DNA from: Pseudomonas sp. LBUM920
Lineage (GTDB): Bacteria > Pseudomonadota > Gammaproteobacteria > Pseudomonadales > Pseudomonadaceae
Direction: 5' to 3'
Assembly (NCBI RefSeq): GCF_003852315.1
Contig: NZ_CP027762.1
Coordinates: forward strand, 2,709,501-2,773,500
DNA length: 64,000 nt
The notes beneath the pieces were generated by a model that was not told the origin of the DNA, made no database searches, and saw only the letters and a program-made list of their open reading frames with translations. Within the stretch, counting starts at the first letter, position 1. Each line of letters opens with the position of its first letter. Position numbers and translations under genes: made by a program. Below are positions 33,161-41,730 of this stretch, piece after piece.

Positions 33161-34084
33161 ATGACCGGACAAGACATGCAGGCGCTGCTCGAGTCGATCC
33201 TCGACGAAGTTCGTCCACTGATCGGCCAGGGCAAAGTCGCCGACTACATCCCCGCACTGGCCGATGTGCCCGCCAATCAACTCGGTATCGCCGTGTACGG
33301 CAACGACGGCTCGGCTTACTGCGCCGGTGATGCCGACACGTTGTTCTCGGTGCAGAGCATTTCCAAGGTGTTCAGCCTGGTGCAGGCCATCGACCACGGC
33401 GGCGAAACCATCTGGGAACGCTTGGGTCACGAACCGTCGGGGCAACCGTTCAACTCCATGGTGCAGCTGGAATTCGAACGCGGCCGCCCACGCAACCCGT
33501 TCATCAACGCCGGCGCGCTGGTGATCTGCGACATCAACCAGTCGCGCTTTGCCGTGCCGATCCTGTCGATGCGCGACTTCGTGCGGCGCCTGTCGGGCAA
33601 CCCGCAGATCCTGGTCAACAGCGTCGTCGCCGACTCCGAAGCCCAGCACGGCGCACGCAACGCGGCCATGGCCTACCTGATGAAAGCCTTCGGCAACTTC
33701 CACAACGACGTGGACGCAGTGCTGCACAGCTACTTCAATTACTGCGCGTTGCAAATGAGCTGCCTGGACCTGGCCAGGGCCTTCAGTTTTCTCGCCAACG
33801 AGGGCGTGAGTGCCCACAGCGGCGAGCAGATTTTGACTGCGCGCCAGACCAAGCAAGTCAACTCGATCATGGCCACCAGCGGGCTGTATGACGAGGCGGG
33901 CAATTTTGCCTATCGCGTGGGTTTACCGGGCAAGAGCGGGGTAGGTGGCGGGATTGTCGCGGTGGTGCCGGGCCAGTTCACCGTGTGCGTGTGGTCGCCG
34001 GAGTTGAATGCGGCGGGCAATTCGCTGGCCGGGATGAAGGCGTTGGAGTTGTTGAGCGAGCGGATTGGGTGGTCGGTGTTTTGA
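33161..34084 (+). CDS. glsA: Glutaminase
   Basis: 307 residues (302 if ATG 33176 is the true start; neither has a strong ribosome-binding site). A serine-dependent glutaminase (EC 3.5.1.2) that converts glutamine to glutamate and ammonia. The beta-lactamase-like S-x-x-K is SISK in LFSVQSISKVFSL. Other family segments are PFNSMVQLEFERGRPRNPFINAGA, the tyrosine region HSYFNYCALQMSC, and the C-terminal GLPGKSGVGGGIVAVVPG. It is cytoplasmic, monocistronic, and of normal length. Confidence 0.95.
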   Translation: MTGQDMQALLESILDEVRPLIGQGKVADYIPALADVPANQLGIAVYGNDGSAYCAGDADTLFSVQSISKVFSLVQAIDHGGETIWERLGHEPSGQPFNSMVQLEFERGRPRNPFINAGALVICDINQSRFAVPILSMRDFVRRLSGNPQILVNSVVADSEAQHGARNAAMAYLMKAFGNFHNDVDAVLHSYFNYCALQMSCLDLARAFSFLANEGVSAHSGEQILTARQTKQVNSIMATSGLYDEAGNFAYRVGLPGKSGVGGGIVAVVPGQFTVCVWSPELNAAGNSLAGMKALELLSERIGWSVF

Positions 34085-34128
34085 TGGCCTGGGGACTCAG
34101 GGTTGGTGCCCTCAAATCCCCTCGCTGG

Positions 34129-34632
34129 TTAGGCGTTGCGCGGCTTAACGAACAAATCGAGCATCAAGAACAACGCCCCGGCCGTAATCGCGATATCGGC
34201 AATGTTGAACACGCCGGTATGCGTCGGCCCCACGTTCAGCACCATGTAATCCACCACCTGCCCGTCGCGAAAAACACGGTCGATCAAGTTGGCGATACCA
34301 CCCAGGGCAATCGCGTAAAGCGGCAAGACTTTACGCAATGGCTGGCTCCAGTTGGACAGCGACCACACCATCGCCCAGGCAACCACGATGGCCACGCCGA
34401 CGATAAAGATCAGTTGTTTGACCTGCGGCGGCAACGCGGCGCCCAGGCTGAGGAAGGCGCCGGGGTTGAGGCTCAGTTCCAGCGCCAGGTTGATCGGGTT
34501 AGAGCCGATTTTGAAGCTGTTGGCGTGCAGTGAAACCAGGGCCAGCAGTTTGACCAGTTGGTCCACGGCAATAAAGGCCAGGCCGGCGAGGAGGGCGAAG
34601 GTGCGGCCTCGCAGTAGGGGCGACGTGCTCAA
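34129..34632 (-). CDS. Signal peptidase II-like protein (LspA paralogue)
   Basis: 167 residues with four transmembrane helices. It contains LspA motifs: VDQLVKLLAL, LNPGAFLSLGAALP (the N-x-G-A-x-x-S/L region), GGIANLIDRVF with the first catalytic Asp, and FNIADIAITAGA with the second. The catalytic pair is therefore present. It is not next to ileS/ribF/fkpB, where the housekeeping lspA sits in pseudomonads, so it is likely a second copy. Its substrate lipoproteins are unknown. Confidence 0.85.
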   Translation of the reverse strand: MSTSPLLRGRTFALLAGLAFIAVDQLVKLLALVSLHANSFKIGSNPINLALELSLNPGAFLSLGAALPPQVKQLIFIVGVAIVVAWAMVWSLSNWSQPLRKVLPLYAIALGGIANLIDRVFRDGQVVDYMVLNVGPTHTGVFNIADIAITAGALFLMLDLFVKPRNA

Positions 34633-34702
34633 GCGGTAACTTCCTGTTTTGGGCTTTCGATAGAGCGCCCGAAGATAGCTCAGGCGCTCTACCTCGTCTA
34701 TC

Positions 34703-34915
34703 TCAAGCCGTCGAGTGGGCCACGTTCAGGGCTTTGTCCAACAACAACTGGACACCTTCGAGCTTTCGGCAGATGCCTAGCGCGACATCGCGTTGGGAGC
34801 CGTCGATTTCAAAGGCCAGGCGGGATGCAATTCCACCGACGGGTGCCAAATCCTCGCAGGCGTTGACCAGCAGGGTTCTGTGTCTGGATCTGCGCGCAGT
34901 GAACAGTCGATGAGC
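34703..34915 (-). pseudogene. Decayed DUF3077/DUF6124-like gene fragment
   Basis: The minus strand encodes ...TLLVNACEDLAPVGGIASRL..., then FEIDGSQRDVALGI, LEGVQLLLDKALNVAHSTA and a stop, the typical C-terminal half of this Pseudomonas-rich family. Just before TLLVNAC the peptide becomes RRSRHR, whereas the neighbouring frame reads A-D-P-D-T-E, the family's usual lead-in, so one base is missing or added. No start codon or N-terminal half exists; the SDR gene begins there. It is a dead remnant. Confidence 0.6.
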
Positions 34916-34950
34916 CGCAAACCCAGTGCACCGTTTATCGACGCGCCCGA

Positions 34951-35778
34951 TCAGTCGATCTCGGTACTGTGCGCCACCTCTTGCTGCTGCTCCAACGCCG
35001 CCAACCGCTCGGTCAACACCCCGTGCACACGCTCATACGCACCGGTGCCCAACAACAGCCGTTTTGGCGCTGGACTCACAGCGGCCACCTCCAGCATCGC
35101 CTTGGCCATCTTCACCGGGTCGCCGGTGAGTGCAAACCCACCACTGGCCACCGCCCTGCGCACATCCCCGGCGGGCGTCTGGTCATACACCGCCATCGGC
35201 GGCGGGCTCACCAGGGCCGCACCAAAGTTGGTGCGCGTGGGGCCGGGTTCCACCAATGTGAATTCGATGCCGAATGGCGCCACCTCCTGGGCCACTGACT
35301 CAACGAAACCTTCAATCGCCCACTTGCTCGTGTGGTACAGGCTGAAATTCGGATAAGCCAATTGTCCGCCTTCGGACGACACCTGCAACACCCGGCCGCC
35401 GCCTTGTTCACGCAGGAAGGGCAGGCACGCGCGAATCACCTGGATCGAACCCACCAGGTTGGTTTGCAGCTGCTGGTCGATCTGTTCGTCGCTGACTTCC
35501 TCCGCCGCGCCAAACAGCGCATAGCCTGCGCTGCTGACCACCACATCAATGCGCCCCAGCTCGGTAAAGGCCTGTTTGATCACGCGGCGGATGGCGGGCG
35601 TGTCGGTCACGTCCAGCTGCGCGAGCCACAGTTGCTCGGGATAGCGCGCCTTCAGTTCGTCCAAAACTTCGGGTTTGCGCAGCGTCGCCACCACTCGATC
35701 GCCGCGTTCAAGCAGTTGTTCTATAAGGGCTTTGCCGATGCCCGATGAGCTGCCAGTGATCAGCCAGGTTGTCTGCAT
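34951..35778 (-). CDS. Short-chain dehydrogenase/reductase
   Basis: 275 residues of the classical SDR family. The cofactor motif TGSSSGIG is near residue 8, the structural N-A-G equivalent is SSAGYALFG, and the catalytic Ser, Tyr and Lys sit in VLQVSSEGG and YHTSK. The N terminus has R-K rather than D after the second strand (VVATLRKPEVL), which suggests NADP(H) preference. The substrate is unknown. It is monocistronic; the decayed DUF3077-like fragment lies at its 3' side. Confidence 0.92.
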   Translation of the reverse strand: MQTTWLITGSSSGIGKALIEQLLERGDRVVATLRKPEVLDELKARYPEQLWLAQLDVTDTPAIRRVIKQAFTELGRIDVVVSSAGYALFGAAEEVSDEQIDQQLQTNLVGSIQVIRACLPFLREQGGGRVLQVSSEGGQLAYPNFSLYHTSKWAIEGFVESVAQEVAPFGIEFTLVEPGPTRTNFGAALVSPPPMAVYDQTPAGDVRRAVASGGFALTGDPVKMAKAMLEVAAVSPAPKRLLLGTGAYERVHGVLTERLAALEQQQEVAHSTEID

Positions 35779-35901
35779 GGGGGGGGACTCCTTGAGCCGC
35801 CGAGTGGGCGGACACTACGAACCACCGTACGCCCTCATGCCGGCTGCTACTATCACAACCTCGAAAACATGACCGACGCGACGAGTCGCCGGAGCGTGCC
35901 G

Positions 35902-36588
35902 ATGTTGCCTAACCTTGCCGTTCAAACCGCCGCCAAGTCGGTGTTGCAGCAACTTGTGGCGTGCATCAAGCCCGAGTCGACAGAAGCGAGCATCGCCCGA
36001 ATTGCCACGCAGTTACTCACCGACGCCGGCTACCCGGACACCTGGTACTACGACTGCCCGGCCTTTGTATTGCTAGGTTCGCGCAGCCTGCTGTCCGTGT
36101 CGGGTCGCGACTATCTGCCTGCTGAGGAAAGGGTGGGAAGCCACAACCTGATCACCGTGGATCTAAGCCCAAGGTCAGGCAGCCAGTGGGGCGATTGCGC
36201 GCGGTCGTTTTACATGGAAGACGGTATTTGCCGGGCGATGCCGACAGGGGTCGAATTCAGCCGGGGCCATGGGGCCGAACGCGCATTGCACGACAGCATG
36301 CGACGCTTTGTGCGGCCTGAAACCACCTTCAATGCGCTGTATGAATTTGCCAATGATCTGATCGAGACGGCCGGTTTCGAGAACCTGGATTTTGCCGCCA
36401 ATGTTGGCCACAGCCTCTGCGAACAGCGTGATCAGCGGCTTTATATTGAAGCGGGCAACCTTCGGCGTCTCGACGAAGTGGCGTGTTTTACCTTCGAACC
36501 GCACATCCGTGAGCGGGGAGGCCGCTGGGGTTACAAGCACGAGAATATCTATTTCTTCAACGACGAGGGTGAAGCCTGCGAGCTATGA
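35902..36588 (+). CDS. M24 family (aminopeptidase P/creatinase fold) peptidase-like protein
   Basis: About 228 residues covering only the pita-bread catalytic domain. The metal-site segments are visible: ITVDLSPRSGSQWGDCARSF (two Asp), FAANVGHSLCEQ (His), CFTFEPHI (Glu) and KHENIYFF (Glu). All five ligands of M24 enzymes therefore appear present. No N-terminal creatinase domain exists. ATG 35902 has GGAG seven bases upstream; the open frame reaches ATG 35869. The substrate is unknown. Confidence 0.85.
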   Translation: MLPNLAVQTAAKSVLQQLVACIKPESTEASIARIATQLLTDAGYPDTWYYDCPAFVLLGSRSLLSVSGRDYLPAEERVGSHNLITVDLSPRSGSQWGDCARSFYMEDGICRAMPTGVEFSRGHGAERALHDSMRRFVRPETTFNALYEFANDLIETAGFENLDFAANVGHSLCEQRDQRLYIEAGNLRRLDEVACFTFEPHIRERGGRWGYKHENIYFFNDEGEACEL

Positions 36589-36640
36589 GCTGAACGCGGT
36601 CGTGAAGCGGTGCGAAAACACCTGGAGGTGTCAGATGCCC

Positions 36641-36728
36641 TGTGGGAGCTGGCTTGCCTGCGATTGGGGTGTTTCAGTGATGGGTGTGTTGGTTGACCAC
36701 CGCCATCGCAGGCAAGTCAGCTCCCACC
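36641..36728. repeat. REPIN
   Basis: Inverted REP pair of the GTGGGAGCTGGCTTGCCTGCGAT flavour after the M24 peptidase gene, the first of two in this gap. Confidence 0.88.
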
Positions 36729-36822
36729 ATTTGGTCTTCAGTGAATTCGAATGATGGTCTCGTGATGGTGGTGCTTGCGGGCGCCGAGTCCTCAGGGATA
36801 ACAGGCGCGGCGCAGATCCAAA

Positions 36823-36915
36823 AATGTGGGAGCTGGCTTGCCTGCGATGGCGGTGGGTCAGCCAACACATCCGCCACTGCAAGACCGCTATCGCAGGCAA
36901 GCCAGCTCCCACATT
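36823..36915. repeat. REPIN
   Basis: Second REPIN of the same flavour, about 95 bp after the first. The two REPINs are not part of a regular tandem because the spacer sequence differs. Confidence 0.88.
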
Positions 36916-36954
36916 TAGATCCTCACTGTTCTGCGACTATCTATTTACACCCAC

Positions 36955-36985
36955 AAAAAATGCGCCCCTGAGGGCGCATTTTTTT
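36955..36985. terminator. Bidirectional rho-independent terminator
   Basis: AAAAAA, stem TGCGCCC, loop CTGA, stem GGGCGCA, TTTTTTT. It is symmetric, so it works on both strands. It lies 21 bp after the stop of the minus-strand polyamine operon. Confidence 0.92.
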
Positions 36986-37006
36986 GTTCGGTCAACTACC
37001 GCCTAT

Positions 37007-38251
37007 TCAGGCAGTCGCATCCCACGCACGGTCACCGTTCTCGTCTTTGATCCGAGTCGGCAAGCCCATCACGTCCAGCGCTTTGAGGAACGGCTCGGCC
37101 GGCAGTTCCTCGACGTTGGCCATGTGCTTCACGTCCCACTCGCCACGTGCTACCAGCAGCGCAGCGGCCACTGGTGGCACGCCTGCGGTGTAGGAAATGC
37201 CCTGGCTGTCCGTTTCAGCAAAGGCTTCTTCGTGATCGGCCACGTTGTAGATGAACATCTCACGCGGCTGGCCATCTTTGGTGCCTTTGACCAGGTCGCC
37301 GATGCAGGTCTTGCCGGTGTAGCCAGGGGCGAGCGAAGACGGGTCGGGCAGTACGGCCTTGACCAGTTTCAACGGCACCACTTCCAGGCCTTCGGCGGTG
37401 GTGACCGGTTTTTCGGAGAGCAGGCCGAGGTTTTTCAGAACGGTGAACACGTTGATGTAGTGTTCGCCGAAGCTCATCCAGAAACGCACGTTGGGCACGT
37501 CGAGGTTTTTCGACAGCGAGTGCACTTCATCGTGGCCGGTCAGGTACAGGTTTTGCGAACCGACTACCGGCAGGTCGTCGGTGCGTTTGACTTCGAACAT
37601 GGTGTTGCTGGTCCACTGGCTGTTCTGCCAGCTCCACACCTGCCCGGTGAATTCGCGGAAGTTGATTTCCGGGTCGAAGTTGGTGGCAAAGTATTTGCCA
37701 TGGCTGCCGGCATTGACGTCGAGAATGTCGATCGAATCAATGCGGTCGAAATGCTGTTGCTGCGCCAGCGCGGCGTACGCGTTGACGACACCCGGGTCGA
37801 AGCCCACGCCAAGGATGGCGGTGATGTTCTTCTGTTTGCACTCTTCCAGGTGGTTCCATTCGTAGTTGCCGTACCACGGCGGGGTCTCGCAGACCTTGCC
37901 CGGCTCTTCGTGGATGGCGGTGTCCAGGTAAGCAACGCCAGTATCGATGCAGGCGCGCAGCACCGACATGTTGAGGAAGGCGGAACCTACGTTGATGACG
38001 ATCTGCGAGTCGGTCTCGCGGATCAGGGCCTTGGTCGCTTCCACGTCCAGGGCGTTCAGCGCGAAGGCTTGGATGTCGGCGGGAACCTTGAGGCTACCCT
38101 TGGCCTTGACGCTGTCGATGATGGCCTGGCATTTGGAGATGTTGCGCGACGCGATAGCAATACGACCGAGTTCGTCGTTGTGCTGCGCGCACTTGTGGGC
38201 CACCACCTTGGCGACACCTCCTGCACCAATGATAAGAACGTTCTTTTTCAA
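37007..38251 (-). CDS. Carboxynorspermidine/carboxyspermidine dehydrogenase (saccharopine dehydrogenase family)
   Basis: 414 residues. An N-terminal Rossmann fold (KKNVLIIGAGGVAKVVAHKC) is followed by a C-terminal saccharopine-dehydrogenase-like domain (TGKTCIGDLVKGTKDG, QGISYTAGVPPVAAALLVARG). The family reductively couples a diamine with aspartate-beta-semialdehyde. Partnership with the NspC decarboxylase gene upstream, 28 bp away on the same strand, supports this over saccharopine metabolism. I chose TTG 38251, because GGAGAG lies nine bases upstream and the Rossmann motif starts right after it. It is the second gene of the operon and is followed by a strong terminator. Confidence 0.88.
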   Translation of the reverse strand: MKKNVLIIGAGGVAKVVAHKCAQHNDELGRIAIASRNISKCQAIIDSVKAKGSLKVPADIQAFALNALDVEATKALIRETDSQIVINVGSAFLNMSVLRACIDTGVAYLDTAIHEEPGKVCETPPWYGNYEWNHLEECKQKNITAILGVGFDPGVVNAYAALAQQQHFDRIDSIDILDVNAGSHGKYFATNFDPEINFREFTGQVWSWQNSQWTSNTMFEVKRTDDLPVVGSQNLYLTGHDEVHSLSKNLDVPNVRFWMSFGEHYINVFTVLKNLGLLSEKPVTTAEGLEVVPLKLVKAVLPDPSSLAPGYTGKTCIGDLVKGTKDGQPREMFIYNVADHEEAFAETDSQGISYTAGVPPVAAALLVARGEWDVKHMANVEELPAEPFLKALDVMGLPTRIKDENGDRAWDATA

Positions 38252-38279
38252 TTGCTTTATCTCTCCTTTATCCGCCAGC

Positions 38280-39377
38280 TTACGAAAGGCTGGACAGGTA
38301 GTCGTCGTAACCAAATTCACGAACCACCTCGACGGTACCGTCGAGTTGTTTCACTACGATGGACGGCATTTTCAGGCCGTTGAACCAGTTTTTCTTGACC
38401 ATGGTGTAGCCCGCGGTGTCGATGAACGACAGCCGATCGCCGATGGCCAGCGGACGATCAAATTGGTATTCGCCGAAGATGTCCCCGGCCAGGCAGGATT
38501 TGCCGCACACCATGACGGTGTGTTCACCCTCGCTTGGCGCCAGCTTGGCGTTGAGGCGATAGATCAGCAGGTCCAGCAGGTGGGCTTCGATGGAGCTGTC
38601 GACCACGGCGAGGTTTTTGCCGTTGTAGAGCGTGTCGAGCACGGTGACTTCCAGCGAAGCACTGTTGGTGATCGCCGCTTCTCCCGGCTCCAGGTAGACC
38701 TGCACGCCGTACTTCTCGGAGAACGCCTTCAAACGGGCGCAGAACGCGTCGATGGCATAGCCTTCGCCGGTGAAGTGGATGCCGCCGCCGAGGCTGACCC
38801 ACTTGACCTTGTGCAGCAGCGCGCCGAAGCGTTCTTCGATGGTGCCCAGCATCTTGTCGAACAGGCTGAAATCGCCGTTCTCGCAGTTGTTGTGGAACAT
38901 GAAACCGGAGATCTGCTCGATCACGCCTTCTATCTTCACCGGGTCCCATTCGCCCAAACGGCTGAACGGGCGCGCCGGGTCGGCCAGCAGGTAGTCGGAG
39001 CTGCTCACCTGTGGGTTGACGCGCAGACCACGGGTCTTGCCTTCGCTGCGCTCGGCAAAGCGCTGCAGCTGGCTGATGGAGTTGAAGATGATCTTGTCGC
39101 AGTTATCCAGCATCTCTTCGATTTCATCGTCGGCCCAGGCCACGCTGTAGGCGTGCGCTTCGCCTTCGAACTTCTGGCGACCGAGCTTGAGCTCATACAG
39201 CGACGACGAGGTGGTGCCGTCCATGTATTGCTGCATCAGGTCGAACACCGACCAGGTGGCAAAGCACTTGAGCGCCAGCAGAGCCTTGGCGCCGGACTGC
39301 TCGCGCACGTAAGCAATCTTCTGCATGTTCACCAGAAGTTTCTGTTTATCGATGAGGTAGTACGGCGTTTTGATCAT
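38280..39377 (-). CDS. nspC: Carboxynorspermidine decarboxylase
   Basis: 365 residues of the PLP-dependent alanine racemase-fold decarboxylases. It starts MIKTPYYLIDKQKL. The likely PLP lysine is in AKALLALKCFATWS. SLGGGIHFTGEGY forms the phosphate-binding glycine loop, and VMVCGKSCLAGDIFGEY carries the conserved catalytic Cys-x-x-x-D motif. It removes CO2 from carboxynorspermidine or carboxyspermidine to give norspermidine or spermidine. ATG 39377 gives the family N terminus; the open frame extends further. It is the first gene of the two-gene operon. Confidence 0.93.
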   Translation of the reverse strand: MIKTPYYLIDKQKLLVNMQKIAYVREQSGAKALLALKCFATWSVFDLMQQYMDGTTSSSLYELKLGRQKFEGEAHAYSVAWADDEIEEMLDNCDKIIFNSISQLQRFAERSEGKTRGLRVNPQVSSSDYLLADPARPFSRLGEWDPVKIEGVIEQISGFMFHNNCENGDFSLFDKMLGTIEERFGALLHKVKWVSLGGGIHFTGEGYAIDAFCARLKAFSEKYGVQVYLEPGEAAITNSASLEVTVLDTLYNGKNLAVVDSSIEAHLLDLLIYRLNAKLAPSEGEHTVMVCGKSCLAGDIFGEYQFDRPLAIGDRLSFIDTAGYTMVKKNWFNGLKMPSIVVKQLDGTVEVVREFGYDDYLSSLS

Positions 39378-39527
39378 TTTTGAGAGCCTGCGGCGGTGCC
39401 TGCCAAAAAAGGACACGCATTGTGCCCGCACTTGGATCAGATCGAAAGGTTAGCGGGCGGATTTTGCTGCGCCGATTTTTCAAGCATACCCGCGCAGTAT
39501 GACTATCTGTGGCTATACACCGATCTG

Positions 39528-39619
39528 ATGTGGGAGGGGGCTTGCCCCCGATTGCGGTGTGTCAGCCAGCCTTTTCTTTGTTGACCCACCGCTATCGGAG
39601 GCAAGCCCCTTCCCACATT
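39528..39619. repeat. REPIN (third arm flavour)
   Basis: Arms GTGGGAGGGGGCTTGCCCCC and GGAGGCAAGCCCCTTCCCAC, a G-richer variant, between the polyamine operon and the LacI regulator gene. Confidence 0.85.
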
Positions 39620-39697
39620 GAGCACGGGGGCGCTGCCATCAAACCGTCATCTTGGCACCACGCTACTGCCATATTCCCTCGTTACTGTCCTCGCCAA

Positions 39698-39711
39698 TGA
39701 GATCGATCTCA
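39698..39711. promoter_or_regulatory. Perfect 14-bp palindrome, likely LacI-family operator
   Basis: TGAGATCGATCTCA fits the LacI/GalR operator pattern TG-nn-A-n-CG-n-T-nn-CA exactly. It sits 11 bp before the ATG of the LacI-type regulator gene, where binding would block its expression and possibly that of the transporter downstream. Confidence 0.65.
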
Positions 39712-39722
39712 AGCGAGTGACC

Positions 39723-40742
39723 ATGACTGACCTGAAAGACGTTGCGCAGCTGGCCGGGGTATCCCGCGCCACTGCCGCCCGCACCTTTGCTTCCCCCGAC
39801 CAAGTGCGCCCGGCCACCCGTGAGCAGGTGTTCGCCGCCGCCCGCGAGCTGGGCTTTCGACCGAACCTGCTCGGCCGCCAACTGCGCCTGCAAACCACCC
39901 AGCTGATTGGCGTGGTGGTGCCCAACCTGCTCAACCCGGTGTTTGCCGAACAGCTCCAGGCCATGGAGCGTGCCGCGCGGCTGCGCGGCTACAGCCTGTT
40001 GCTGGCGACCACCGACTACAGCAGCGAACGCGAAAGCATCGTTGTGGAAGAGTTGCTACGCCAACGCGTCGACGGGCTGGTGCTGACGGTCACCGACGCC
40101 GAAAGCAATAGCGTGCTCAACAGCCTCGCCAGCGAACAGACGCCGTTCGTGCTGGCGTATCACCAACCCAGCAACCCCAGCTACAGCGCCGTGTCGGTCG
40201 ACAACCGCGCGGGCATGGCCCTGGCCACGCGTTATTTGCTCGAAGCGGGGCACCGACGCATCAGCATGGTCGCCGGCCCCGCGTTGCAGTCCGACCGCGC
40301 GCGCCTGCGCTACGCCGGCTATTGCGACGCGATGCGCGAGTACGGGCTTGAAAGCCGCGCAGTGATTGAAATGCCGGCCCACACCCAGGCCGCCTTCGCG
40401 GCGATCGAGCCGTTCCTCCAAGGCCCCCAGGCGCCGACTGCGCTGGTGTGTTCCAACGATTTCCTCGCGATCAGCCTGATCGCCGAGCTGCGCCGCAACG
40501 CCTGGAATGTGCCCGAGCAACTCTCGGTGATGGGCTTTGACGGCATCGCCCTCGGCACCCAGATGCACCCGACGCTGTGCAGCGTGGTGCAGCCCATCGG
40601 CCTGCTGGCCAGCACGGTGATTGACCAATTGCTCGCGCAGATCGCCGGCAACGCTCCGATTTCCCATTGCCTGCCGTGCCATATCCGGCCTGGCGACAGC
40701 ACTCAACCCCTTGAGGAGACACCTGATGCGCGCGTTCAGTAA
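39723..40742 (+). CDS. LacI family transcriptional regulator
   Basis: 339 residues. The N-terminal helix-turn-helix and hinge are LKDVAQLAGVSRATAARTF and PNLLGRQLRLQ. A periplasmic-binding-like ligand domain follows (LIGVVVPNLLNPVFAEQLQ, SVMGFDGIALGTQMHPTLCSV). It precedes and overlaps by 17 bp the binding-protein gene of an ABC importer, so it almost certainly governs that system. A palindromic operator lies just upstream and suggests autoregulation. The ligand is unknown. Confidence 0.93.
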   Translation: MTDLKDVAQLAGVSRATAARTFASPDQVRPATREQVFAAARELGFRPNLLGRQLRLQTTQLIGVVVPNLLNPVFAEQLQAMERAARLRGYSLLLATTDYSSERESIVVEELLRQRVDGLVLTVTDAESNSVLNSLASEQTPFVLAYHQPSNPSYSAVSVDNRAGMALATRYLLEAGHRRISMVAGPALQSDRARLRYAGYCDAMREYGLESRAVIEMPAHTQAAFAAIEPFLQGPQAPTALVCSNDFLAISLIAELRRNAWNVPEQLSVMGFDGIALGTQMHPTLCSVVQPIGLLASTVIDQLLAQIAGNAPISHCLPCHIRPGDSTQPLEETPDARVQ

Positions 40743-41730
40743 AACCCTGGCAACCGTGCTGCTGTGCGGCATGGCCAGCCTTGCCCAGGCGGCCGACACC
40801 GCGATTTGCTACAACTGCCCACCCGACTGGGCCGATTGGGGCAGCCAACTCCAGGCCATCGCCGCCACTACCGGCGTGCAGGTGCCGCTGGACAACAAGA
40901 ACTCCGGCCAGTCGCTGGCGCAGTTGGTGGCGGAGAAAGCCGCGCCGGTGGCCGACGTGGTGTATTACGGCGTGACCTTCGGCTTGCAGGCGCAAAAAGC
41001 CGACGTGGTCGGCACCTACAAGCCCAAAGGCTGGGAGCAGATTCCGGCCGGCCTGAAAGACCCGACCGGCCACTGGTTTGCGATTCACTCCGGCACTTTG
41101 GGCATCATGGTCAACGTCGATGCGCTGGGCGGCTTGCCCGTGCCGCAAAGCTGGGCCGACCTGCTCAAGCCTGAGTACAAAGGCATGGTCGGTTACCTCG
41201 ACCCGTCCAGCGCGTTTGTCGGCTACGTCTCCGCCGTGGCGATCAACCGCGCTTTGGGCGGCGATCTGGATAACTTTGCCCCGGCCATCGACTACTTTCA
41301 GAAACTCGCCAAAAACGCACCCATCGTGCCCAAGCAAACCGCCTATGCGCGGGTGCTGTCCGGTGAGCTGCCGATTCTGGTGGACTACGACTTCAACGCC
41401 TACCGCGCGCGTTACAAGGACAACGCCAACGTTGCCTTCGTGATCCCCAAAGAAGGCAGCATCAGCGTGCCGTACGTGATGAGCCTGGTGGCCAATGCGC
41501 CGCACCGCGCCAACGCTGAAAAGGTCCTCGATTTTGTGCTCTCCGATGCAGGCCAGGCACTCTGGGCCAAGGCTTACCTGCGTCCGGTGCGCCCAATGAA
41601 AATGCCGGCCGACGTCGCCGCGCAGTTCCTGCCCGACAGCGACTACGCCCGCGCTGGCGTGGTGGACTACGAAAAAATGGCCGCTGTGCAGGAAGCCTTC
41701 GCCGCCCGTTACCTGAACGAGGTCAAGTAA
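40726..41730 (+). CDS. ABC transporter substrate-binding protein (family 1 solute-binding)
   Basis: 334 residues with a signal peptide ending ...SLAQAA. The mature protein begins DTAICYNCPPDWADWG and contains ADVVYYGVTFGLQAQKADV, TLGIMVNVDALGGLPVPQSWADLLKPEY and SGELPILVDYDFNAYRAR. This is the fold of iron/thiamine/2-aminoethylphosphonate-type binding proteins that pair with two distinct permeases. GAGGAG lies seven bases before the ATG. The C-Y-N-C cysteine pair near the mature N terminus is a notable detail. The substrate is unknown. Confidence 0.9.
   Translation: MRAFSKTLATVLLCGMASLAQAADTAICYNCPPDWADWGSQLQAIAATTGVQVPLDNKNSGQSLAQLVAEKAAPVADVVYYGVTFGLQAQKADVVGTYKPKGWEQIPAGLKDPTGHWFAIHSGTLGIMVNVDALGGLPVPQSWADLLKPEYKGMVGYLDPSSAFVGYVSAVAINRALGGDLDNFAPAIDYFQKLAKNAPIVPKQTAYARVLSGELPILVDYDFNAYRARYKDNANVAFVIPKEGSISVPYVMSLVANAPHRANAEKVLDFVLSDAGQALWAKAYLRPVRPMKMPADVAAQFLPDSDYARAGVVDYEKMAAVQEAFAARYLNEVK

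Noticed and set aside
37007..38251. Annotation as lysine-pathway saccharopine dehydrogenase
   Set aside because: The operon partner is a carboxynorspermidine decarboxylase, which fits the polyamine-forming members of the family better.
36824..38383. Long plus-strand open frame (over 500 codons)
   Set aside because: It is antisense to the carboxynorspermidine dehydrogenase gene and begins in a REPIN; the minus-strand protein has clear family motifs.
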